64,000 nt of DNA. Source: Nocardioides phosphati. GTDB lineage: Bacteria; Actinomycetota; Actinomycetes; Propionibacteriales; Nocardioidaceae. Shown one piece after another: positions 45,959 through 53,972 of the stretch. Numbering within the stretch: the stretch's first letter is position 1; the number at the start of each line of letters is the position of its first letter. The stretch covers positions 170,281-234,280 of the forward strand of contig NZ_BMNI01000005.1 in assembly GCF_014646375.1 (NCBI RefSeq). Reading direction: 5' to 3'. The notes under the pieces were generated by a model that saw only the letters and a list, made by a program, of their open reading frames with translations, was not told the DNA's origin and made no database searches. The position numbers were made by a program, and so were the translations under genes.

Positions 45959-46894
45959 ATGCGGCTGGGCGTCCTCGACATCGGTTCCAACACCGGTCAC
46001 CTCCTGGTGGTCGACGCCCACGGTGGCGCGGCGCCGCTGCCGGCGTACTCCTACAAGGAGCCGCTCCGCCTCGCCGAGCACCTCGACGCCTCGGGCGCGG
46101 TCAGCCAGGCGGGCATCGACGCGCTCACGACCTTCTGCGGCGACGCGCTCGAGGTCGCCCACGACAAGGGCTGCGAGGAGATGCTCGCCTTCGCCACGTC
46201 AGCGGTCCGCGACGCGACCAACTCCGACGCGGTGCTCGCCCACGTCCGCGAGCGTACGGGCGTCGACCTCGAGGTCCTCCCGGGCGAGGACGAGGCCCGC
46301 CTCACCTTCCTCGCCGTACGCCGGTGGTTCGGGTGGTCGGCCGGCCGCCTGGCCGTCTTCGACATCGGTGGCGGGTCGCTCGAGATCGCCGGCGGCAAGG
46401 ACGAGGCCCCCGACGTCGCCTGGTCGCTGCCGCTCGGTGCCGCGCGGCTGGCCCGCAACCACTTCGCCGACGGCGTGCCCGACGCTGCCACCCTGCGCGA
46501 GCTCCGCCGCACGATCCGTGCCGCGATCGCGAAGGACGCCGGCCAGCTGCTCCGCTACGGCGCACCGGACCGTGCTGCGGCGTCGTCCAAGACGTTCCGC
46601 TCGCTGGCCCGGATCTGCGGTGCGGCCCCGTCCGGCGAGGGGGCGCTGGTCCCGCGCGCACTGCCCGCGAGCGCACTCGCCGAGTGGATCCCCAAGCTGG
46701 TCGGCATGAGTCCCCAGGAGCTGGCGATGCTGCCCGGCGTCTCCGAGAGCCGGACCCACCAGATCCTGCCGGGCGCGCTCGTCGCCGAGGCGGTCATGGA
46801 CATCTTCGACCTGGCCCAGCTGGAGATCTGCCCGTGGGCGCTCCGTGAGGGCGTCATCCTCGAGCGCTTCGACCACCTGGCCTTCGTCCACTGA
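45959..46894 (+). CDS. ppx: Ppx/GppA family phosphatase (exopolyphosphatase-like)
   Basis: 311 residues, the short actinobacterial type. ASKHA motifs [19 protein letters not shown] and [14 protein letters not shown] are present, with SAVRDATN. It hydrolyses polyphosphate or (p)ppGpp-type substrates; the short form in mycobacteria (Rv0496) is active on short polyP, from memory. -10-like TAGCGT (45946-45951) lies 7 nt before the ATG. The next gene begins 1 nt after its stop. Confidence 0.9.
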   Translation: MRLGVLDIGSNTGHLLVVDAHGGAAPLPAYSYKEPLRLAEHLDASGAVSQAGIDALTTFCGDALEVAHDKGCEEMLAFATSAVRDATNSDAVLAHVRERTGVDLEVLPGEDEARLTFLAVRRWFGWSAGRLAVFDIGGGSLEIAGGKDEAPDVAWSLPLGAARLARNHFADGVPDAATLRELRRTIRAAIAKDAGQLLRYGAPDRAAASSKTFRSLARICGAAPSGEGALVPRALPASALAEWIPKLVGMSPQELAMLPGVSESRTHQILPGALVAEAVMDIFDLAQLEICPWALREGVILERFDHLAFVH

Positions 46895-46895
46895 C

Positions 46896-47690
46896 ATGAC
46901 CGGCTTTCAGGGGTTGATCGGGCTGAGCACCGCCTCGGTCTACCCCGAGTCGACCAGCCACGCCTTCGCCTACGCGCGGCGGCTCGGCTACGACGCGGTC
47001 GAGGTCATGGTCGGCATCGACGCGATCTCCCGCGACGCCTCGGCGCTGAAGGGGCTGAGCGAGCGCCATGCCGTGCCGGTCTGCGCGGTGCACGCACCCT
47101 GCCTGCTGGTCACCCAGCGCGTGTGGGGCACGGAGCCGTGGGGCAAGCTCGAGCGCTCGGCCGAGCTCGCCCACGAGCTGGGGGCCGACGTGGTCGTCGT
47201 CCACCCGCCGTTCCGGTGGCAGCGCGACTACGCGCGCGGCTTCGTCGACGGCATCGCGTCGCTGGAGCGCACCACCGGCATCCGGTTCGCCGTCGAGAAC
47301 ATGTATCCCTGGCGCGCCTCCGCCCGCCGCGGCATGGAGGTCTACCAGCCCGGCTGGGACCCGTCGGAGGAGTCCTACGCCAACACCACCGTCGACCTCT
47401 CGCACGCCGCCACCGCGCAGGCCGACTCGCTCGAGATGGTGCAGCGCCTCGGCGACCGTCTGCGCCACCTCCACCTCACCGATGGCATCGGGTCCCCGAA
47501 GGACGAGCACCTCGTCCCCGGCCGCGGCACCCAGCCGGCCAAGGAGCTGCTGCGCCACCTCGCGGCCACCGGCTTCGACGGACACGTGGTGGTCGAGATC
47601 AACACCCGTCGTTCGGGCTCCGCGCGGCAGCGCGACCTCGACCTCGCCGAGTCCCTCGCCTTCGCCCGCGAACACCTCGGGCAGGAGTAG
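46896..47690 (+). CDS. Sugar phosphate isomerase/epimerase-like TIM-barrel protein
   Basis: 264 residues of the AP-endonuclease-2/xylose isomerase-like TIM barrel: [52 protein letters not shown] and VVVEINTR hold the usual metal ligands. Substrate unknown. Coupled to ppx (TGA-C-ATG); this pairing is conserved in mycobacteria (Rv0496-Rv0498 region, from memory). Confidence 0.82.
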   Translation: MTGFQGLIGLSTASVYPESTSHAFAYARRLGYDAVEVMVGIDAISRDASALKGLSERHAVPVCAVHAPCLLVTQRVWGTEPWGKLERSAELAHELGADVVVVHPPFRWQRDYARGFVDGIASLERTTGIRFAVENMYPWRASARRGMEVYQPGWDPSEESYANTTVDLSHAATAQADSLEMVQRLGDRLRHLHLTDGIGSPKDEHLVPGRGTQPAKELLRHLAATGFDGHVVVEINTRRSGSARQRDLDLAESLAFAREHLGQE

Positions 47691-47700
47691 CGTCGCGAGC

Positions 47701-48426
47701 ATGGACGACGCAGTACGGGTCGCGGGCCTCACGGTGCAGCGCGGCGGGCACGACGTGCTGCGCGGCCTCGACTTCACGCTCGCGGCCGGGGAGGTGACCG
47801 GCCTGCTCGGCCCGTCAGGTTGCGGGAAGTCGACGCTGATGCGGGTGCTCGTCGGTGTCCAGGCCGGCGTGCGCGGGGAGGTCACGGTGCTCGGCCAGCC
47901 GGCCGGCAGTGCCTCCCTCCGGCCGCGCATCGGCTACCAGACCCAGGCCGTCAGCGTGTACGACGACCTGTCGGTGCGCGAGAACCTCGGGTTCTTCGCG
48001 CGCGTGCTCGGCGTCGGCCACGGGCGCATCGACGAGGTGCTCGCGACGACCGGGCTCGGCGACAAGGCCGACGCGGTCGTCGGCAACCTCAGCGGCGGCC
48101 AGCGGAGCCGGGCCAGCCTCGGCGTCGCGCTCCTCGGCGACCCGGACCTGCTCGTCCTCGACGAGCCGACGGTGGGCCTGGACCCGGTCCTGCGCGAGGA
48201 GCTGTGGGCCACGTTCCACACGCTCGCGCAGCGCGGGGCGGCGGTGCTGGTCTCGAGCCACGTCATGGACGAGGCCGAGCGGTGCGACCGCCTGCTGCTC
48301 ATGCGTGACGGGCTGCTCATCGCCGACGGCACCCCGGACGCCATCAAGCAGGAAGCCGGAGCCGACGACATCGAGGGCGCCTTCCTCGCACTCGTGCGCG
48401 GCGGCACGGCAGGGGGCGCCGCATGA
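47701..48426 (+). CDS. ABC transporter ATP-binding protein (ABC-2 export type)
   Basis: 241 residues. Walker A GPSGCGKSTLM, signature NLSGGQRSR, Walker B LLVLDEPTVGLDP and the switch His in VSSHVMDEAE. It pairs with the permease next to it (4-nt ATGA overlap) as a drug or lipid exporter of the DrrA/NodI type. A -10-like TAGCGT (47688-47693), which overlaps the previous stop codon, lies 7 nt before the ATG. Confidence 0.92.
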   Translation: MDDAVRVAGLTVQRGGHDVLRGLDFTLAAGEVTGLLGPSGCGKSTLMRVLVGVQAGVRGEVTVLGQPAGSASLRPRIGYQTQAVSVYDDLSVRENLGFFARVLGVGHGRIDEVLATTGLGDKADAVVGNLSGGQRSRASLGVALLGDPDLLVLDEPTVGLDPVLREELWATFHTLAQRGAAVLVSSHVMDEAERCDRLLLMRDGLLIADGTPDAIKQEAGADDIEGAFLALVRGGTAGGAA

Positions 48427-49184
48427 GCCCCCGGATCACCCTCGCCATCGCCGCCCGGGTGCTCACCCAGCTGCGGCGCGACCATCGCACGCTGGCGATC
48501 ATGCTCGTGCTGCCGTGCCTGCTGATGGCGCTGCTGTGGTGGATGTTCTCCGACCTCCCGCAGCCCGCGATGGTCCCCGGTCAGCCGGAGATGTTCGACC
48601 GTCTCGCGCCGGCGCTGCTGGCGATCTTCCCCTTCATCGTGATGTTCCTCGTGACCAGCGTGACCACGCTCCGCGAGCGCGGCAGCGGCACGCTCGAGCG
48701 GCTCCTCGCGCTCCCGATGGGCAGGCTCGACTTCCTCGTCGGCTACGCGCTCGCCTTCGGCCTCGTGGCGGCGCTCCAGTCGGCGCTGGCGGTCGGCCTC
48801 AGCGTGGGCCTGCTCGGTCTCGACATCGCGGGGCCGGTCTGGCTGCTCATGGTGGTCGCCGTCGTCGACGCCCTCCTGGGCACTGCTCTCGGCCTCTTCG
48901 TCAGCGCCTTCGCGCGCACGGAGTTCCAGGCTGTGCAGTTCATGCCGGCGCTCGTCGTGCCGCAGATCCTGCTGTGCGGCCTCTTCGTCCCGCGCGACAG
49001 CCTGCCTGACGTGCTCGGCGCGATCAGCAACGTCCTCCCCCTCTCGTACGCCGTCGACGCGATGTCGTCGGTCCGCGACTCGACCGACACCGGCGGCGTG
49101 GGGGGCGACCTGGCCGTGATCGCGGCGTACGTGCTGGTCGGGCTCGCGCTCGGCGCCGCGACGCTCCGCCGCAGGACCGACTGA
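48423..49184 (+). CDS. ABC-2 type transporter permease
   Basis: 253 residues with six TM helices and the ABC-2 permease motif RERGSGTLERLLALPMGRLDFLVGY split over residues about 80-103. QFMPALVVPQILLCGLF is the usual fifth-helix region. Export substrate unknown. ATGA overlap with the ATP-binding gene; proline dehydrogenase begins 2 nt after the stop. Confidence 0.9.
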   Translation: MSPRITLAIAARVLTQLRRDHRTLAIMLVLPCLLMALLWWMFSDLPQPAMVPGQPEMFDRLAPALLAIFPFIVMFLVTSVTTLRERGSGTLERLLALPMGRLDFLVGYALAFGLVAALQSALAVGLSVGLLGLDIAGPVWLLMVVAVVDALLGTALGLFVSAFARTEFQAVQFMPALVVPQILLCGLFVPRDSLPDVLGAISNVLPLSYAVDAMSSVRDSTDTGGVGGDLAVIAAYVLVGLALGAATLRRRTD

Positions 49185-49186
49185 CG

Positions 49187-50113
49187 ATGCCCAACCGCCT
49201 CCTCCTCGCCCTCGCCCGGAGCCAGGTCGCCAAGGCAGCCGTGAGCCGCGCGCCGGTCACCCGCGACGTCGTACGCCGCTACGTGCCGGGGGAGACCCGG
49301 GAGGAGGCGCTCGACGTGGCTGCGCGCCTGGCCGCGGAAGGGCTCCACGTGACCCTCGACTTCCTCGGCGAGGACACCACCGCCCCCGGGCAGGCCGAGG
49401 CGGTGGTCGCCGAGTACCTCGCGCTGCTCTCCGACATCCACGACCGCGGCCTCGCCGACCGCGCCGAGGTCTCGGTGAAGCTGACCGCGCTCGGGTTGCG
49501 CCTGCCCGGTGGCGAGGCCCTCGCGCGTGCCCACGCGCACACCATCTGTGCGGCCGCCCGGGCTGCCGGCACCACGGTCACCCTCGACATGGAGGACCAC
49601 ACCGTCACCGACGTGACGCTGGCGATCCTGCGCACCCTGCGCACCGAGTTCCCGGAGACCGGGGGAGTGCTCCAGGCCTACCTCCGCCGCACGCTCCAGG
49701 ACTGCGTCACCCACGCCGGCCCCGGCGAGCGGATCCGCCTCTGCAAGGGCGCGTACGACGAACCCGACGCCGTCGCGCACCGCGACCGCCAGGAGGTCGA
49801 CGCGGCGTACGTCCGCTGCCTGCGGCTGCTGATGGCCGGTCAGGGCAGGCCGCTGGTCGCCACCCATGACCCGCGGATGGTGGCGATCGCGCAGCACCTC
49901 GCGCGCGAGCACGGCCGCGAGCCGGGGGACCACGAGCTGCAGATGCTCTATGGCATCCGGCCCCACGAGCAGCGCCGGCTGGCAGCCGGCGGCGAGACCG
50001 TGCGGGTCTACCTCCCCTACGGCCAGGAGTGGTGGGGCTACCTCACCCGGCGCTTGGCGGAGCGTCCGGCGAACCTGTCATTCTTTGTGCGTTCTCTCCT
50101 CTCGAAGAAGTAG
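49187..50113 (+). CDS. Proline dehydrogenase (monofunctional)
   Basis: 308 residues, the short monofunctional type. FAD/proline-binding motifs SVKLTALGL, VTLDMEDH, GVLQAYLRRTL, RLCKGAYDEP, VATHDPRM and the C-terminal VRVYLPYGQEWWGYLTRRLAERP are all present. It oxidises proline to pyrroline-5-carboxylate, passing electrons to quinones. It sits directly before proC, which runs the reverse carbon step. No P5C dehydrogenase gene is adjacent. Confidence 0.92.
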   Translation: MPNRLLLALARSQVAKAAVSRAPVTRDVVRRYVPGETREEALDVAARLAAEGLHVTLDFLGEDTTAPGQAEAVVAEYLALLSDIHDRGLADRAEVSVKLTALGLRLPGGEALARAHAHTICAAARAAGTTVTLDMEDHTVTDVTLAILRTLRTEFPETGGVLQAYLRRTLQDCVTHAGPGERIRLCKGAYDEPDAVAHRDRQEVDAAYVRCLRLLMAGQGRPLVATHDPRMVAIAQHLAREHGREPGDHELQMLYGIRPHEQRRLAAGGETVRVYLPYGQEWWGYLTRRLAERPANLSFFVRSLLSKK

Positions 50114-50120
50114 GTGCTCC

Positions 50121-50939
50121 ATGGCTGGCGACCAGTCCGGCAAGACCGCGTTCATCGGCGTCGGCGTGATGGGCGAGGCGATCCTCGCCGGCCTGATCCG
50201 CGGCGGCCGCCCGGTTGGGGAGCTGCTCGTGGGCGAGAAGCGCGCGGAGCGCGCCGCCGAGCTGCGGGAGAAGTACGGCGTGGAGGTGGTCTCCAACGTC
50301 GAGGCCGTCCGCGGCGCCGAGACCGTCACGCTCGTCGTGAAGCCGCAGGACATGGCGACCGTCCTCGCCGAGATCCGTCCCGAGCTCGAGCCCGGCCAGC
50401 TGGTCGTCTCGCTCGCGGCCGGCATCACCACGGCGTGGATCGAGGACCGCGTGCCCGCGGGCGTCGCCGTCGTCCGGGTCATGCCCAACACGCCCGCGCT
50501 GGTCGACCAGGGCATCTCGGCGATCTCGCCCGGCACCCACTGCGACGACGCGCACCTCGCCACCGCGGAGGCGCTGCTCTCCGACACCGGCCGGGTCGTC
50601 CGCGTGCCCGAGTCGCAGCAGAACGCCGTGACGGCCGTGAGCGGCTCCGGTCCGGCGTACATCTTCTACATCGTCGAGGCGATGATCGACGCCGGCGTCA
50701 TGCTCGGCCTGCCGCGTCCGCTGGCCACCGAGCTGGCGATCCAGACGCTCTTCGGGTCGGCGACGATGTTGCGCGAGACCGGCACCCACCCCACGATCCT
50801 GCGCGAGCAGGTCACCTCGCCGGGCGGCACGACGGCCGCCGCGCTGCGCTACCTCGAGGACCATCGGGTCAAGGCGGCGTTCCTGTCGGCGATGGAGGCG
50901 TGCCGCGACCGCGCGGAACAGCTCGCTGCCGGCTCCTGA
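50121..50939 (+). CDS. proC: Pyrroline-5-carboxylate reductase
   Basis: 272 residues. N-terminal NAD(P) site TAFIGVGVMGEAILAGLI, MPNTPALVDQGI, and the P5CR signature region VSGSGPAYIFYIVEAM with QVTSPGGTTAAAL. It reduces P5C to proline with NADPH. The ATG at 50121 is 7 nt after the proline dehydrogenase stop. Confidence 0.95.
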   Translation: MAGDQSGKTAFIGVGVMGEAILAGLIRGGRPVGELLVGEKRAERAAELREKYGVEVVSNVEAVRGAETVTLVVKPQDMATVLAEIRPELEPGQLVVSLAAGITTAWIEDRVPAGVAVVRVMPNTPALVDQGISAISPGTHCDDAHLATAEALLSDTGRVVRVPESQQNAVTAVSGSGPAYIFYIVEAMIDAGVMLGLPRPLATELAIQTLFGSATMLRETGTHPTILREQVTSPGGTTAAALRYLEDHRVKAAFLSAMEACRDRAEQLAAGS

Positions 50940-50943
50940 CACG

Positions 50944-50973
50944 GTTGATTTGCGCAACTTGAAGCAAATCAAC
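50944..50973 (+). terminator. Perfect 10-bp inverted repeat after proC
   Basis: Arms 50944-50953 and 50964-50973 are perfect, with a 10-nt loop, starting 4 nt after the proC stop. The stem is AT-rich (GTTGATTTGC) and not followed by a T run, so it could be a terminator or a regulatory site for the HTH gene 139 bp downstream. Confidence 0.45.
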
Positions 50974-51111
50974 GCGCCACGCCGATAACCAAGGAACTTT
51001 TTCCGTCACACTCTTCCCCTGCGTCACAGGTGCCCCTAGTGTTCAGGGAACAGGGACACGTGAGTCGCCAGTGGGGAAGCTGGCGGCGTGCGCCCAAGAA
51101 AGTGGTGTGCC

Positions 51112-51318
51112 ATGGCTGCCAACTCGTCTTCGGACATCTCGGAGGTCAAGTTCCTGACGATCGCCGAGGTGGCCGCGATGATGCGCGTCTCCAAGATGAC
51201 CGTCTACCGCCTCGTTCACGGCGGCGATCTCCCGGCGCACCGCGTCGGTCGGTCGTTCCGGGTCCAGGAGAAGGACGTCACCGAGTACATCCAGCGTTCC
51301 TTCTACGACGCCGGCTGA
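51112..51318 (+). CDS. Small MerR/excisionase-type helix-turn-helix protein
   Basis: 68 residues, mostly one winged HTH of the excisionase/MerR kind: FLTIAEVAAMMRVSKMTVYRLVHGG then LPAHRVGRSFRVQEKDVTEYI (each part of one continuous domain). It matches the conserved small protein after proC in mycobacteria (Rv0500A) and Streptomyces SCO3328-type proteins, from memory. DNA target unknown. No strong Shine-Dalgarno before the ATG; an in-frame GTG at 51088 is an alternative start. Confidence 0.85.
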   Translation: MAANSSSDISEVKFLTIAEVAAMMRVSKMTVYRLVHGGDLPAHRVGRSFRVQEKDVTEYIQRSFYDAG

Positions 51319-51357
51319 GTCCACCGCGACCCCTCCGATCGGCCGCCCGCCCCACCT

Positions 51358-51375
51358 CCACGTCGTACGACGTGG
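51358..51375. promoter_or_regulatory. Perfect 18-bp palindrome
   Basis: CCACGTCGTACGACGTGG has no loop, so it is more like a protein-binding site than a hairpin. It lies 39 bp after the HTH gene and about 45 bp before the TACTCT -10 element of the bS22 gene. Binding by the HTH protein is a guess. Confidence 0.45.
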
Positions 51376-51399
51376 GCGTCTGGCGGGCGGACCCGATTT

Positions 51400-51426
51400 C
51401 GGCCCCTGTGCCGGGGCCGATACTCT
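51400..51426 (+). promoter_or_regulatory. Hairpin and -10 element upstream of bS22
   Basis: A 7-bp GC stem with a 6-nt loop (51400-51419) may end the HTH transcript. TACTCT at 51421-51426 is a plausible -10, giving a ~55-nt leader for bS22. The -35 is not recognisable. Confidence 0.4.
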
Positions 51427-51486
51427 GGCCCGGTCGCCCGTGCTGTATCCGCCAGGGCGGACGTCAAGCTCTGGAAAGGTTCCACC

Positions 51487-51588
51487 GTGGGTTCTGTGAT
51501 CAAGAAGCGCCGCAAGCGCATGGCCAAGAAGAAGCACCGCAAGCTGCTGAAGCGCACGCGCGTCCAGCGTCGCAAGCTCGGCAAGTGA
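51487..51588 (+). CDS. Small ribosomal subunit protein bS22 (AURKAIP1/COX24 domain)
   Basis: Only 33 residues, nearly half Lys/Arg, translated from GTG 51487: [18 protein letters not shown] followed by [15 protein letters not shown]. This is nearly the same as the actinobacterial protein after proC/HTH (Rv0500B), shown in mycobacterial ribosome structures to be a 30S protein, bS22, and related to mitochondrial mS38. GGAAAGG lies 7 nt before the GTG. It is too short for ordinary gene finders. Confidence 0.93.
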   Translation: MGSVIKKRRKRMAKKKHRKLLKRTRVQRRKLGK

Positions 51589-51601
51589 GTTCTCTGCTTC
51601 G

Positions 51602-52672
51602 ATGACGCAGGCCGGCAAGGTCGTGCTCGTCACCGGGGTCTCCCGTGACCTCGGACGACGTTTTGCGCGCAACCTTGCCGACGACCCTGCCGTCGCGAAC
51701 GTGATCGGCGTCGATGTCACCCCTCCTGAGGGTGACCTCGGCGCCGTTTCGTTCGTCCGGGCCGACCTGCGCAACCCGGTCGTCGCGAAGCTCCTCGTCC
51801 GCGAGCGCGTCGACACCGTCGTGCACATGAGCGTCGTGGCCACGCCCGGCGGCATGGGCTCGCGCGCCTCCATGAAGGAGGCCAACGTCATCGGCACGAT
51901 GCAGCTCCTGGGCGCCTGCCAGCGCTCCCCCGACGTACGCCGCGTGGTGGTGAAGTCGACCACCACCGTCTACGGCGCCAGCCACCGCGACCCCTCGATG
52001 TTCACCGAGGAGATGGGTCCGAAGGTGATGCCGCGCTCGGGCTACTCCCGCGACGCGCTCGAGATCGAGGGCTACGTGCGGGGCTTCGCCCGGCGCCGTC
52101 CCGACGTGAGCGTCGCGATGCTGCGCGCGGCCAACGTGATCGGCCCCGGCGTCGACAGCCCGATCGCGCAGTACTTCCGCCTGCCGGTCGTGCCGACGGT
52201 GCTCGGCTTCGACCCGCGCCTGCAGTTCGTCCACGAGCACGACCTGACCGGCGCGCTGCGCCACGCCGTCCTCACCGACGTCGCGGGCACCTTCAACCTC
52301 GCAGGGGACGGCGTCCTGCTGCTCTCGCAGGCGATCCGTCGCCTCGGCCGCGCGGGCCTGCCGGTGCCGTCCTTCGCGCTCGCCGCGGTCGGCTCGGCGA
52401 TGCGGGGCGTGGGCCGCTCCGAGTTCGCCAGCGACCTGGTCAACTTCCTCATCTACGGCCGCGGTGTCGACACGACGCGGCTGCGCGACGAGTTCGGCTA
52501 CACCCCGCGCTACACCACCCAGCAGGCCTTCTGCGACTTCGCCAGCTCGGTCGACATGCCGCCCGGCGTGCCCGGCCTGGCCGTCGCCGAGCCGCTGCTG
52601 GCCGGTCTCGAGCACGCACTCACGCGCACCCCCGACGTCCCCGTCCGGGCCGGAGGTGAGCTCGATGGATGA
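51602..52672 (+). CDS. NAD-dependent epimerase/dehydratase-like protein (GalE-like, atypical)
   Basis: 356 residues of the extended SDR type. NAD motif VVLVTGVSRDLGRRFARNL (GxxxDxG-like rather than GxxGxxG), VVHMSVVATP and STTTVYGASHRD are visible. The YxxxK motif reads SGYSRDALEIE: the Tyr is kept but the Lys is replaced, so ordinary epimerase chemistry is doubtful. Followed by an acyltransferase gene it overlaps by 8 nt, as in Rv0501-Rv0502 (from memory). No clear ribosome site before the ATG. Confidence 0.8.
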   Translation: MTQAGKVVLVTGVSRDLGRRFARNLADDPAVANVIGVDVTPPEGDLGAVSFVRADLRNPVVAKLLVRERVDTVVHMSVVATPGGMGSRASMKEANVIGTMQLLGACQRSPDVRRVVVKSTTTVYGASHRDPSMFTEEMGPKVMPRSGYSRDALEIEGYVRGFARRRPDVSVAMLRAANVIGPGVDSPIAQYFRLPVVPTVLGFDPRLQFVHEHDLTGALRHAVLTDVAGTFNLAGDGVLLLSQAIRRLGRAGLPVPSFALAAVGSAMRGVGRSEFASDLVNFLIYGRGVDTTRLRDEFGYTPRYTTQQAFCDFASSVDMPPGVPGLAVAEPLLAGLEHALTRTPDVPVRAGGELDG

Positions 52673-53888
52673 CGCCGACATCATCCCGATCGGCACCCAC
52701 GGCGCGGCCGGCCGTGGCGCCGGCGCCAAGCCGTCCAAGGCGGCCCGCGACCTGCTCGGTGGGCAGCGCCGTGCCGCCGCTCCGCGCCCGCCGCGCGACG
52801 CCGACGTACACCCGATCGGGGTGGAGCCCCCGGTCCAGCAGCCCGTCGGCCAGCCGGGCGAGTCGGAGGCCGACGCCGACCTCGCCGCAGCGCCCGTGGC
52901 CTCCCCGACGTCGGCCGCGGACCCGCTCGCCGGCCTCGACGCCGCCGCGCGCGAGGCGATCGAAGCCGCTGACCGCCGTCCGGGCAAGCGCCCCGGCATC
53001 CCGGTCGCCGAGATCGTCGAGGCGTTCACGCACGCCGCGATGGAGGTCTTCGGCGACGACTGGGAGCGCAAGACAGCGCACTTCATCGCCTTCCTGCGCC
53101 GCCGGATCACGGGCGAGTTCGAGATCGACGACTACGGCTTCGACCCCGAGCTGACGCAGCGGCTGCTGATGACGACCGCCCGCCCCCTCGCGGAGAAGTG
53201 GTTCCGCGTCGAGGTCCGCGGCGTCGAGAACATCCCCACGACCGGTGGCGCGCTGATCGTCTCCAACCACTCCGGCACGGTCCCGCTCGACGCGGTCATG
53301 ACGATGTTCGAGGTCCAGGAGCGCACGGGTCGACACCTCCGCCCGCTCGGCGCCGACCTCGTCTTCCGCCTGCCCTTCGTCAGCACGATCGCCCGGCGCG
53401 GCGGTGTCACCCTCGCCTGCCAGGAGGACGCCGAGCGAATGCTCAACGGTGGCGAGCTCGTGGGCGTCTGGCCCGAGGGCTTCAAGGGCATCGGCAAGCC
53501 GTTCGCCGAGCGCTACAAGCTGCAGCGGTTCGGGCGGGGTGGCTTCGTCAGCGCGGCGATGCGCACCGGCGTACCCATCATCCCGGTCTCCGTCGTCGGC
53601 GCCGAGGAGATCTACCCGCTCGTCGGCAACGTCCCCTCGCTCGCCCGGCTGTTCGGCCTGCCCTACGTGCCGATCACGCCGTTCTTCCCGCTGCTCGGCC
53701 CGCTCGGCCTGGTGCCGCTCCCGTCGAAGTGGATCATCGAGTTCGGCGAGCCGATCCGCACCGACGAGTACGACCCGTCCGCCGCCGAGGACCCGCTCAC
53801 CATCTTCGAGGTGACCGACCAGGTGCGTGAGACGATCCAGCAGACGCTCTACCAGCTGCTGATGCGCCGCCGCTCGGTCTTCGGCTGA
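52665..53888 (+). CDS. Lysophospholipid acyltransferase (LPLAT) superfamily protein
   Basis: 407 residues. About 130 N-terminal residues are Pro/Ala-rich and hydrophilic. The acyltransferase domain has LIVSNHSGTVPLDAVM, in which His and Asp are six apart rather than the four of canonical HX4D, and VWPEGFKGIGKPF as the substrate-phosphate motif. This layout resembles the MGAT-like branch. It probably acylates a glycerolipid at the membrane. Shine-Dalgarno GGAGGTGA lies 6 nt before the ATG at 52665, inside the end of the epimerase gene. Confidence 0.85.
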   Translation: MDDADIIPIGTHGAAGRGAGAKPSKAARDLLGGQRRAAAPRPPRDADVHPIGVEPPVQQPVGQPGESEADADLAAAPVASPTSAADPLAGLDAAAREAIEAADRRPGKRPGIPVAEIVEAFTHAAMEVFGDDWERKTAHFIAFLRRRITGEFEIDDYGFDPELTQRLLMTTARPLAEKWFRVEVRGVENIPTTGGALIVSNHSGTVPLDAVMTMFEVQERTGRHLRPLGADLVFRLPFVSTIARRGGVTLACQEDAERMLNGGELVGVWPEGFKGIGKPFAERYKLQRFGRGGFVSAAMRTGVPIIPVSVVGAEEIYPLVGNVPSLARLFGLPYVPITPFFPLLGPLGLVPLPSKWIIEFGEPIRTDEYDPSAAEDPLTIFEVTDQVRETIQQTLYQLLMRRRSVFG

Positions 53889-53953
53889 CCCTGGCGCGCG
53901 GCGGGGCGCCGACCAGACCGTGAGTCCGGCGCGCCGAGCCCGGGCGCCCGGCA

Positions 53954-53970
53954 CCTGGCCTGAGGCCAGG
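53954..53970. terminator. Short perfect hairpin between convergent genes
   Basis: CCTGGCC-TGA-GGCCAGG (7-bp stem, 3-nt loop) lies immediately before the end of the minus-strand DUF5667 gene and 65 nt after the acyltransferase stop. Probable bidirectional terminator; no U tract. Confidence 0.45.
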
Positions 53971-53972
53971 CG

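Noticed and set aside
51112..51318. BldC
   Set aside because: It has the same small MerR-like HTH form, but the sequence and position after proC fit the Rv0500A/SCO3328 type rather than BldC.
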